NCBI RefSeq assembly: GCF_028462495.1
Contig: NZ_JAQOWX010000010.1
Coordinates: 1 to 64,000 of the forward strand
From: Roseateles_E sp005503085
Lineage (GTDB): Bacteria; Pseudomonadota; Gammaproteobacteria; Burkholderiales; Burkholderiaceae_C
DNA length: 64,000 nt
Direction: 5' to 3'
In this document: positions 45,676 through 52,855 of the stretch, piece after piece
Layout of the letters: every line of letters begins with the position of its first letter
Position numbering within the stretch: position 1 is the first letter of the stretch
Translations under genes and position numbers: made by a program
Notes under the pieces: generated by a model
The model's input: only the letters and a program-made list of their open reading frames with translations
Databases searched by the model: none
Told to the model about the DNA's origin: nothing

Positions 45676-47862
45676 TCAGGCGATGCGGAACGAGTGCTTC
45701 AGCGGCAGCGAGCGCACCGGCTCGCCGGTGGCCGCGAAGATCGCATTGGCCAGCGCCGGAGCGACGACGGCCACGCCCGGCTCCCCCACCCCGCCCGGTT
45801 TCTCGAAACTGGGCACGACCACCACCTCGATCTTGGGCGTCTGGTACATGCGCATCACCGGGTAGTCGTCAAAGTTCGACTGTTCGACCTCGCCCTTGTC
45901 GAGCGTGATCTCGCCCCACAGCGCCGCCGACAAGGCAAACACGATGCTCGACTCCATCTGCGCAATGACCAGATCGGTGTTGATTGCGACGCCGCAGTCG
46001 ATCGCGCAGCAGACGCGGTGCACGGCCAGCGTCTTGCCGGCGCCGACGCTGGCCTCGACCACATTGGCCACATAGCTGTTGTAGGACTCGTGCACGACGA
46101 TGCCTCGATGTACGCCGGCCTTGGGTGGCCGGGACCAGTTCGCCAGCTTGGCGACCGCATCGAGCACCGCCAGGTGTCGCGGCTTGCCTTTGAGCAATTC
46201 GCGACGCAGCTGCAACGGGTCCCGCTTGGCCGCAGCGGCCACCTCATCGAGGAAGCACTCGACCGCAAAAGCATTGAACGAGTGCCCCACCGAGCGCATC
46301 CACAGCACCGGCACCTGGTAGCGCGGCGTGTGCAGATCGACCTTCACGTTCGGGATCGCATAAGGCAGGCTGTCCGCCCCCTCGACCGAAAGATGGTCGA
46401 CGCCGTTCTTAACGATGAAGCCCTCCATCACCGTGCTGGTCGCGATCGACTGCACCGCGATGCGGTCAGTCCAAGAGGTAATCCGGCCCTTGGCATCCAG
46501 TGTGGCGTTCATCCGGCAGTAGGCGGCCGGGCGGTAGTAGCCGCCCTGGATGTCCTGGTCGCGGGTCCAGATGAGCTTGACCGGTTGCTTGAGCGCCTTC
46601 GCGACATGCGCCGCCGCGGTGATGACATCGAAGCCCAGCGACGAGCGCCGGCCGAAGCCCCCGCCCGTCAGCATGGTGTGGACCTTCACCTGCTCCTTCT
46701 TCAACCCGAGGATCGCCGCCGTGACGTTCTGCTCGCCCTCGGGCCATTGCGTGCCCATCCAGACCTCGGCCCGGTCGGCGCCGCGGTAGTCGATCACCGC
46801 ATGCAGCGGCTCCATCGTGGCATGGGTCAGATACGGAAAGTGGTAGTCGGCGCTCAGAGTCTTGGCGGCCGTCTTCTGCGCCTGCGCGACATCGCCGTCG
46901 ATGCGTGCCGGCGTGCCATCCTGACCCATCAGGTTCCGATAGATGGCCCGCTGGTCGCTCGACGAGACGCGTTCGCCGGCGACGGGGTCCTGGAACAGCA
47001 TCAGCGCATCGCGGCCGCGCTTGGCGCTCCAGAAGTCTTTCGCGACCACCGCAATGCCCTCCGGCACCTCGTAGACGCCGACCACCCCGGCGACGGCCCG
47101 GGTCGCCGTCGCGTCGTACCGGGCAAACTTGCCGCCGAACAGCGGCGGGCGCGCGATCAGGGCAGTCAGCATGCCGGGGATCTGCACATCCATGCCGAAC
47201 TTGGCCGAGCCGTCCACCTTGGGCCAGGCATCGAGCCGGCGCACCGGCTTGCCGATGATCTTGAAGTCCTTCGGATCCTTCAGCGCCGGCGCGGCCGGCG
47301 GCGCGATGCCGACCGCCTCGCTGGCAAGTTCGCCATAGCTGGCGCTGCGCTGGCTGGCGGCATGGATCACCCGGCTGTTCTCGGTGCGTAGCGAGGCGGG
47401 CTCCACCTGCCAGCGCCGCGCCGCCGCCTGCATCAGCACCGCGCGCACCGCCGCGCCGGCACGGCGCTGCGGCTCGTACTGCGCCGGCGTCGTGACGCTG
47501 CCGCCGGTGAGTTGCTGGTGCAGCAAGGGGTTGGCATAGGCCGGATCGGTCGGCGACTGCTCCCAGCGCACGCGGCTCCAGTCGGCGTCCAGCTCCTCGG
47601 CCACCAGCATCGGGATCGCGGTGGCCACCCCCTGCCCCATCTCGGTATGGCCGACGATCACGGTGACGATATTGTCTGGCGTGATGCGCACGAAGGCGTT
47701 GGGCTGCAGCGCGCCGGTTGCGGCGGCCTGCGCGCTCGCGCTGCGCATCATGCCGGGTATAGCAGCGGGCATCACATAGCCGGCGAGCAGGCCGCCGCCG
47801 GCGAGCGCGCTGAGTTGCAGAAAGCCGCGCCGCGTGGTGGCGGTGGTGGCGGCCGCGCTCAT
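45676..47862 (-). CDS. iorB: Molybdopterin-binding subunit of a xanthine dehydrogenase-family hydroxylase (isoquinoline 1-oxidoreductase beta type)
   Basis: 728 residues from ATG 47862, which overlaps the small-subunit stop in ATGA. A Tat signal (TTRRGFLQLSALAGGGLLAGY) indicates export of the folded cofactor-loaded complex. GHTEMGQGVATAIPMLVAEELD is the Mo-pterin motif; GGGFGRRSSLGFDVI and GVGEPGVAVVAPALANAIF are C-terminal motifs of the family. It should hydroxylate an N-heteroaromatic or aldehyde, with electrons going through the 2Fe-2S subunit to the cytochrome. Substrate unknown; the gene name is by family. Confidence 0.9.
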   Translation of the reverse strand: MSAAATTATTRRGFLQLSALAGGGLLAGYVMPAAIPGMMRSASAQAAATGALQPNAFVRITPDNIVTVIVGHTEMGQGVATAIPMLVAEELDADWSRVRWEQSPTDPAYANPLLHQQLTGGSVTTPAQYEPQRRAGAAVRAVLMQAAARRWQVEPASLRTENSRVIHAASQRSASYGELASEAVGIAPPAAPALKDPKDFKIIGKPVRRLDAWPKVDGSAKFGMDVQIPGMLTALIARPPLFGGKFARYDATATRAVAGVVGVYEVPEGIAVVAKDFWSAKRGRDALMLFQDPVAGERVSSSDQRAIYRNLMGQDGTPARIDGDVAQAQKTAAKTLSADYHFPYLTHATMEPLHAVIDYRGADRAEVWMGTQWPEGEQNVTAAILGLKKEQVKVHTMLTGGGFGRRSSLGFDVITAAAHVAKALKQPVKLIWTRDQDIQGGYYRPAAYCRMNATLDAKGRITSWTDRIAVQSIATSTVMEGFIVKNGVDHLSVEGADSLPYAIPNVKVDLHTPRYQVPVLWMRSVGHSFNAFAVECFLDEVAAAAKRDPLQLRRELLKGKPRHLAVLDAVAKLANWSRPPKAGVHRGIVVHESYNSYVANVVEASVGAGKTLAVHRVCCAIDCGVAINTDLVIAQMESSIVFALSAALWGEITLDKGEVEQSNFDDYPVMRMYQTPKIEVVVVPSFEKPGGVGEPGVAVVAPALANAIFAATGEPVRSLPLKHSFRIA

Positions 47863-48329
47863 GGCTTTGCTCCCGCCAGCTGTGCCGCAACTTGGTGCAC
47901 CGCAGCCCGCATGCGCGGATACATGCCGCAACGGCAGATATTGCCCGACATGGCCTGGTCGATATCGGCATCGGTCGGCTTCGGGTTAGACGTCAGCAGG
48001 GCCACCGCCGCCATCACCTGGCCCGATTGACAGTAGCCGCACTGCGGGACGCTCAGGCTCACCCAGGCCTCCTGCACACGCTTGCCGATCGCCGTTGCGC
48101 CGATCGCTTCTATCGTCGTGATCGACTTGCCGGTCAGTGCTTCGGCCGGCGTCACGCAGGAGCGCACCGGCTGGCCGTCCACAAACACGGTGCAGGCGCC
48201 GCACAGCGCCGCACCGCAGCTGAACTTGGAGCCGGTGAGCTGCAGGTCTTCGCGCAGCACCCACAGCAGAGGTCGGTCATCGGGCGCCTGGATTTCACGG
48301 GCGGCGCCATTGATCATCAGTGTCGTCAT
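47859..48329 (-). CDS. iorA: 2Fe-2S subunit of the molybdenum hydroxylase
   Basis: 156 residues. I prefer ATG 48329 because GGGGGTGA sits 6 nt upstream; ATG 48335 is too close to it. First cluster: Cys38, 43, 46, 58 (FSCGAALCGACTVFVDGQPVRSC). Second: Cys97, 100, 132, 134 (QCGYCQSGQ, NICRCGMYP). No signal peptide; in this family the small subunit is carried out by the Tat signal of the large one. Overlaps the large subunit gene by 4 nt. Confidence 0.93.
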   Translation of the reverse strand: MTTLMINGAAREIQAPDDRPLLWVLREDLQLTGSKFSCGAALCGACTVFVDGQPVRSCVTPAEALTGKSITTIEAIGATAIGKRVQEAWVSLSVPQCGYCQSGQVMAAVALLTSNPKPTDADIDQAMSGNICRCGMYPRMRAAVHQVAAQLAGAKP

Positions 48330-48452
48330 TTGCATTCACCCCCGAATTCGAGGCCCATCGATACGGCAAATGCTATGGACAAGCGTCGAGGCGCGCCTTC
48401 ACAATTCTTCTGACACTTTCAAATTCAACCCAGCTTTTTTCAAGGGCGCCCT

Positions 48453-49376
48453 GTGGCCGAACAAGCAGTGTGGGACGGTCTGAGAGCGCAGAGACCGCGC
48501 GTCATGGTCTCGCGTCAGCAGCTCTTGCGGCCCGATTTTTCGGCCCATGTGGTCACGGAGGATGTCCAGGCGCCCACCGACTGGTGTTTCCGAGAGGCGC
48601 ATCACACCGTCGTGGTGCATCTGGCCGGTCAGTTGCAGCAGATGGAATCGGTCTTTTCCGTGGGACCGTCCACCGACATGCTGCCCGCCGTCGGCGACTG
48701 CTGGGTCATCCCGGCCGGCTGCCAGTACGCCGCACTGGCCCGGGGCGACCAGGTCAGCTTCGTCGAATTCCACATCCCGGCGGATCTTCCGAATGCGGGC
48801 GAACCCCGAGCAAGAGTCGGGCATCGCGACGCCTTTTTGCACCAGGCAAGCCTGCGGCTCGCGTCGCTGGCGCAGCGGACCGACGACATGGGCCTGATGA
48901 TGCAGCAGGCCCTGCTGGACACGCTGCGCCTGCATCTGGCCGATGTGCTGCTTTGCGCCGGGCCGTCGGCGCCACCCCGACCGTCCGCGCAGACCTTCTC
49001 GGCCCGGCAGAAGGGTCTTCTCAGCGACTACATCGAGGCACATGTCGGCGGCACCATCACCGTGGAGGCGCTGGCAGCGGTGACCGGCCAGTCCATGGCC
49101 CGCTTCCTGGAATGCTTCAAGACCAGCTTCGGTACGACACCGTGGCAGTACGTCCTGCGCTTTCGGCTGGCCCGGGGTCAGCACTTGCTCACGAGTTCCT
49201 CCGCCAGCATCACGGCCATTGCATCAGCGGTCGGTTTTTCCAGCCCCAGCCATTTCGCGACCGCGTTCAGCCGGCTGCTTGGCGTCAGCCCCGCCCAATA
49301 CCGCAGCGGGCGAGTCGCCGAGTCAGTGCCGAGGCGACTGCCAGACCCGCGGGACGGCGAGAAGGAGGGCCACTGA
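48453..49376 (+). CDS. AraC family transcriptional regulator
   Basis: 307 residues from GTG 48453, with AAGGG about 8 nt upstream. N-terminal cupin-like sensor (TDWCFREAHHTVVVHLAGQL, VGDCWVIPAGCQYAALA) and a C-terminal double HTH (ITVEALAAVTGQSMARFLECFKTSFGTTPWQYVLRFRL, then ITAIASAVGFSSPSHFATAFSRLLGVSPAQYR). Divergent from the Mo-hydroxylase operon across about 120 bp, so it most likely controls that operon in response to its aromatic substrate. Confidence 0.93.
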   Translation: MAEQAVWDGLRAQRPRVMVSRQQLLRPDFSAHVVTEDVQAPTDWCFREAHHTVVVHLAGQLQQMESVFSVGPSTDMLPAVGDCWVIPAGCQYAALARGDQVSFVEFHIPADLPNAGEPRARVGHRDAFLHQASLRLASLAQRTDDMGLMMQQALLDTLRLHLADVLLCAGPSAPPRPSAQTFSARQKGLLSDYIEAHVGGTITVEALAAVTGQSMARFLECFKTSFGTTPWQYVLRFRLARGQHLLTSSSASITAIASAVGFSSPSHFATAFSRLLGVSPAQYRSGRVAESVPRRLPDPRDGEKEGH

Positions 49377-49426
49377 TCTGTGCTACCGACCGAGATGTCT
49401 GCCCGCCCCCTTCACCCAATCCTCGA

Positions 49427-49527
49427 TTACACCCGCGTATCCCGGGCCTCCCCGTTCGGGTACAGGGCATCGCGCCGCAGCACGCCCTCGAACTCGAAGC
49501 CGCAGCGCTCGGCCACCGCGCGGCTGC
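49427..49527 (-). pseudogene. C-terminal remnant of a GNAT acetyltransferase
   Basis: The minus strand reads SRAVAERCGFEFEGVLRR followed by DALYPNGEARDTRV and a TAA at 49429-49427. This is the typical C-terminus of RimJ/RimL-like GNAT enzymes. There is no N-terminal part: the frame is cut at about 49527, exactly where a ugpQ-derived segment begins. No functional protein can come from it. Confidence 0.75.
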
Positions 49528-49571
49528 GGCTGATCGGCAACGGGGTGGACGGCATCATCACCGATGCGGTG
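49528..49571 (+). repeat. Duplicated 3' fragment of ugpQ
   Basis: 43 of 44 nt identical to 44684-44727 inside ugpQ, same orientation. It encodes LIGNGVDGIITDAV out of any gene context and directly abuts the GNAT remnant, marking a recombination junction about 4.8 kb from the intact gene. Confidence 0.85.
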
Positions 49572-49632
49572 ACTGCGAAGGCCCTGCGGCTTAGCTCATC
49601 GTCACCCCGGCTGACGACACGGGCGCTTCGCC

Positions 49633-50850
49633 TCAGTCGGCGAACGGCCGATCAATCGCGATCGATGGCGGCGTGAACCACTGCGCGCCGTGCTCCGTCA
49701 CGTAGAAGTGGTCCTCCAGCCGCACGCCGAACTGTCCCGGCACGACGATCATCGGCTCGTTGCTGCAGCAGTGGCCCGGCGCCATCGGCTGCTGGTTGCC
49801 GCGCACGAGATAAGGGGCCTCGTGGATGGACAGGCCGCAGCCGTGGCCGGTACGGTGTGGCAGCCCCGGCAGGCGGTAGTCGGGGCCGAGGCCGGCGGCC
49901 TCCAGCACCCGGCGCGCGGCGGCGTCCACCGCCTCGCAAGGCAGGCCGGGGCGCACCGCGTCGAAGGCGGCTTGCTGGGCGGCCCGCTCCAGCGCCCAGA
50001 TGCGCTGCTGCGCCTCGTTCGCCTCGCCGAAGATCCAGGTGCGCGTCACGTCCGAGTTGTAGCCCTCGATGCTGCAGCCGGTGTCGATCAGCACCAGCTC
50101 GTCGCGGCGCAGATGCTGCACGCCGGGGATACCGTGCGGATAGGCCGTGGCATGACCGAACTGCACGATGCAGAAGGTGGAGCCGCCGTCCGCACCCAGC
50201 GCGCGGTGCGCCTGGTCGATGAAGCGCAGCAGCTCATCGGTGCCAAGGCCTTCGCGCGCGATACCGGCGGCCAGGCGGTGGACTTGCAGCGTGATGTCGC
50301 AGGCGTGCTGCATCAGCGCCAGTTCGGCGGCGCTCTTGCACATGCGGCAAGCGTCGATGATGGGCTGGGCGTCGACGACGAGTCCCACCTCCAGGTGGCG
50401 GCCCAGCCCGGTGCTGATGCGCAAGGCAGCCTCGGGGTCCAGCGCCAGCGTGCGCGCGCCGCGCTCGGCCATCGCACGCACCACCAGCGCGTACGGGTCT
50501 TCGTGCTCCTCCCACAGCCGCTTGCCCGCCGGCATGCGCAGCACCGCGTCCAGCGAGCCCTCCTCGAAGGCCGGCGCGATCAGCAGCGGCTCGTCCTCGG
50601 CGGTCAGCAGCATCGCGACAAGGCGCTCGCTGGCGCCCCAGCCGATACCGGTGAAATAGCGCAGCGACTGCCCCGCCGTGACCAGCAGCGCTTCGACGCC
50701 AGCCTCCTGCATCAGCACACGCGCCTTGGCCAGGCGCGCGGCATACTCGGCGGCACTGATGGCAGGCGGGCGCGCCGGGAGACTTTGCCGGCGGGTGTCG
50801 AACTGCGCCTGGGCTTGCGCGGTCGTGAGGTGGCCGATCTGGTCGTTCAT
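49633..50850 (-). CDS. M24 family X-Pro aminopeptidase/dipeptidase
   Basis: 405 residues from ATG 50850, with AAGGA 7 nt upstream. Creatinase-type N-terminal domain, then a pita-bread catalytic domain with metal ligands Asp256 and Asp267 (LIDTGCSIEGYNSDVTRTW), His336 (HRTGHGCGLSIHEAPYL), Glu365 (SNEPMIVVPG) and Glu379 (VRLEDHFYV). No signal peptide: cytoplasmic. It should remove residues N-terminal to proline, fitting the hydroxyproline epimerase and prolyl oligopeptidase nearby. Its 190-bp upstream region carries the motif shared with two other promoters of this block. Confidence 0.92.
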   Translation of the reverse strand: MNDQIGHLTTAQAQAQFDTRRQSLPARPPAISAAEYAARLAKARVLMQEAGVEALLVTAGQSLRYFTGIGWGASERLVAMLLTAEDEPLLIAPAFEEGSLDAVLRMPAGKRLWEEHEDPYALVVRAMAERGARTLALDPEAALRISTGLGRHLEVGLVVDAQPIIDACRMCKSAAELALMQHACDITLQVHRLAAGIAREGLGTDELLRFIDQAHRALGADGGSTFCIVQFGHATAYPHGIPGVQHLRRDELVLIDTGCSIEGYNSDVTRTWIFGEANEAQQRIWALERAAQQAAFDAVRPGLPCEAVDAAARRVLEAAGLGPDYRLPGLPHRTGHGCGLSIHEAPYLVRGNQQPMAPGHCCSNEPMIVVPGQFGVRLEDHFYVTEHGAQWFTPPSIAIDRPFAD

Positions 50851-51002
50851 CGAGGGTTCCTTGTTGATCGAAGCGAGTGAAGGCTCAGCAAGCCAGCAGC
50901 CGGGCATTCACGCAGGCGCGGCCAGGGCGCCCGATGCGGACGTGGGGAGAATGAGCGCGCGGCGCTCTCACGATGCTAGAGCTTGGGGCGCGTCGCGGCT
51001 AT

Positions 51003-51015
51003 GCCAATTTCCGCA
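51003..51015 (-). promoter_or_regulatory. Shared motif, site 1 (upstream of the M24 peptidase)
   Basis: GCCAATTTCCGCA (plus strand), 153-165 bp upstream of the M24 start. It is part of a 17-bp block (51000-51016) that matches 51807-51823 at 14 positions. Candidate binding site of the PAS-AraC regulator encoded next to it. Confidence 0.5.
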
Positions 51016-51040
51016 TCTGGTGTGTGCACCGGAATGACAC

Positions 51041-51772
51041 TCAGGCGCGCGCCTCGAGCATGATGCGCCGGTAGTCCCGCGGGGTCGCACCGACCGAGGC
51101 CTTGAACTGGCGGCTGAAGGCGCTCTGGTCGCTGAAGCCGCAGGCCAGGCCGATCGAGGCGATGCTGTCGCCGCCGCGCAGCAGGCTCATCGCGGCCTCG
51201 ATGCGCAGCCGCGTCAGCCACTGCTGCGGCGTCAGGTGGAAGACGCGGTGGAACTGGCGTTCGAGTTGCGACAGCGACAGCCCCGCCAGGCTGGCCAGCG
51301 CCTGCATGCGCACGCTCTCGCCGAAATGCGTCTCCATATGGTCGAGCACGCGGCGCAGCCGCGCGAAACCCGGGTGGCGGCCGTCAGGCTGCTGCAGATC
51401 ATGCGAGACGCCCATCAGGCCGAGGATCGCGCCGCCCGGCCGGTCCTGCAGCGGCTTCTTGTGGGTCAGGCACCAGCCGGAGGCGCGGTTCGGAAACAGA
51501 TGCACCTCCAGCTGGCTGGCGATGGACTGGCCGGCCAGCACGCGCCGGTCCTGCGAGGCATAGGCTTCGCCCAGGCGCTGCGGGAAGAGCTCCAGCGGCG
51601 TGCGCCCCAGCACGTCCTCGCGCCGCGACAGCCCCAGGCGCCGCACCAGGGTCATGTTGGCATGGGTGTAGCGGCCGTTCAGGTCCTTGATGAAGAACAC
51701 GGTGGCCGGCAGCGTATCCATCAGGCACTGCAGCTGCTCGGCATCGACCTGGGTGGGCAGGGGCTGGCTCAT
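51041..51772 (-). CDS. PAS domain-containing AraC family regulator
   Basis: 243 residues. A PAS domain covers about residues 12-125 (MDTLPATVFFIKDLNGRYTHANMTLVRRLG, GRTPLELFPQ), followed by a C-terminal AraC double HTH (VRMQALASLAGLSLSQLERQFHRVFHLTPQQWLTRLRIEAA, SIASIGLACGFSDQSAFSRQFKASVGATPRDYR). PAS-AraC fusions of this length commonly sit beside amino acid racemase and peptidase genes. Divergent from the 4-hydroxyproline epimerase and upstream of the M24 gene; likely activator of both. Confidence 0.93.
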   Translation of the reverse strand: MSQPLPTQVDAEQLQCLMDTLPATVFFIKDLNGRYTHANMTLVRRLGLSRREDVLGRTPLELFPQRLGEAYASQDRRVLAGQSIASQLEVHLFPNRASGWCLTHKKPLQDRPGGAILGLMGVSHDLQQPDGRHPGFARLRRVLDHMETHFGESVRMQALASLAGLSLSQLERQFHRVFHLTPQQWLTRLRIEAAMSLLRGGDSIASIGLACGFSDQSAFSRQFKASVGATPRDYRRIMLEARA

Positions 51773-51809
51773 GGGCTCAACTATAGGAACTCCTGGCCGG
51801 ATTTATTGT

Positions 51810-51822
51810 GCCGACTTCCGCA
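51810..51822 (-). promoter_or_regulatory. Shared motif, site 2 (regulator/epimerase divergent promoter)
   Basis: GCCGACTTCCGCA, 38 bp from the regulator start and 57 bp from the epimerase start. Flanked by direct repeats TGGCCGGAT at 51794-51802 and 51829-51837, a layout usual for AraC-type operators. Confidence 0.55.
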
Positions 51823-51878
51823 TGTGCATGGCCGGATCGTGGCTAGATGGCGCCGGGCTTTCGCGCCATGCTGCCGGC

Positions 51879-52823
51879 ATGCAACACATCGACTACATCG
51901 ACTCCCATACCGGCGGTGAACCGACGCGCGTGGTCCTGTCTCCCCTGCCCGGCCTGGACCGCGGCAGCCTGACCGAGCGCCGCGCCGCGCTGGTGCGCGA
52001 GCATGACCGCTGGCGCGGCGCCATTGCCTGCGAGCCGCGCGGCTCGGACACCATGGTCGGCGCGCTGCTGCTGCCGCCCGAGAACCCCGGTTCCGTGGCC
52101 TCGGTGATCTTCTTCAACAATGTCGGCGTGCTCGGCATGTGCGGCCACGGCACCATCGGCCTGGTGCGCACCCTGGCCCATCTGGGCCGCATCCAGCCGG
52201 GGCGGCATGCCATCGACACACCGGTCGGCACCGTCGCCGCCGAGCTGCACGCCGACGGCCGCGTCAGCATTGCCAATGTCGAGAGCTACCGGCATGCGGC
52301 GGGCATCGAGGTCGAGGTACCTGGACACGGCACCGTGCGCGGCGACGTGGCCTGGGGCGGCAACTGGTTCTTCATCAGCCGGGACTGCCCGCTGCCGTTG
52401 GACTATGCCCATTGGCGCGAGCTGACCCATTACACCGCCGCGCTGCGCGAGGCGCTGACGGCCGCCGGCATCAGCGGCGCGGACGGCGCCGAGATCGACC
52501 ATATCGAGCTGAACGCCGCGCCCCTCGATCCGGCCCACGACGCGCGCAACTTCGTGCTCTGCCCCGGCCTGGCCTACGACCGCTCGCCTTGCGGCACCGG
52601 GCTGTCCGCCAAGCTCGCCTGCCTGGCGGCCGACGGCAAGCTGGCGCCCGGCGAGGTCTTTCGCATGGAGAGCGTCATCGGCAGTCTGTTCGAGGGCAGC
52701 TACGCGCCGACCGAGCAGGGCCGCATCGTGCCGCGCATCACCGGACGCGCTCATCTCTCGGGCGAAGGCCGCCTGCTGATCGAGGCCGACGACCCCTTCG
52801 CCTGGGGTGTCGTCGCGCGCTGA
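51879..52823 (+). CDS. 4-Hydroxyproline 2-epimerase (proline racemase family)
   Basis: 314 residues from ATG 51879; the frame reading back to 51687 overlaps the divergent gene's region. The two catalytic cysteines are Cys88 (GMCGHGTIG) and Cys238 (YDRSPCGTGLSAKLA). The N-terminus IDYIDSHTGGEPTRVV and the His at position 90 favour 4-hydroxyproline epimerase over proline racemase. It converts trans-4-hydroxy-L-proline to cis-4-hydroxy-D-proline, the first step of hydroxyproline catabolism. The later genes (D-hydroxyproline oxidase, deaminase, dehydrogenase) are not in the window. Confidence 0.92.
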   Translation: MQHIDYIDSHTGGEPTRVVLSPLPGLDRGSLTERRAALVREHDRWRGAIACEPRGSDTMVGALLLPPENPGSVASVIFFNNVGVLGMCGHGTIGLVRTLAHLGRIQPGRHAIDTPVGTVAAELHADGRVSIANVESYRHAAGIEVEVPGHGTVRGDVAWGGNWFFISRDCPLPLDYAHWRELTHYTAALREALTAAGISGADGAEIDHIELNAAPLDPAHDARNFVLCPGLAYDRSPCGTGLSAKLACLAADGKLAPGEVFRMESVIGSLFEGSYAPTEQGRIVPRITGRAHLSGEGRLLIEADDPFAWGVVAR

Positions 52824-52855
52824 GCCTTGCCGCTCGGCGCGCAACCTCGGCCGCG

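Noticed and set aside
49380..49676. Plus-strand frame of 98 codons containing LIGNGVDGIITDAV
   Set aside because: The recognisable part is only the copied ugpQ fragment; the rest is antisense to the GNAT remnant and to the M24 gene.
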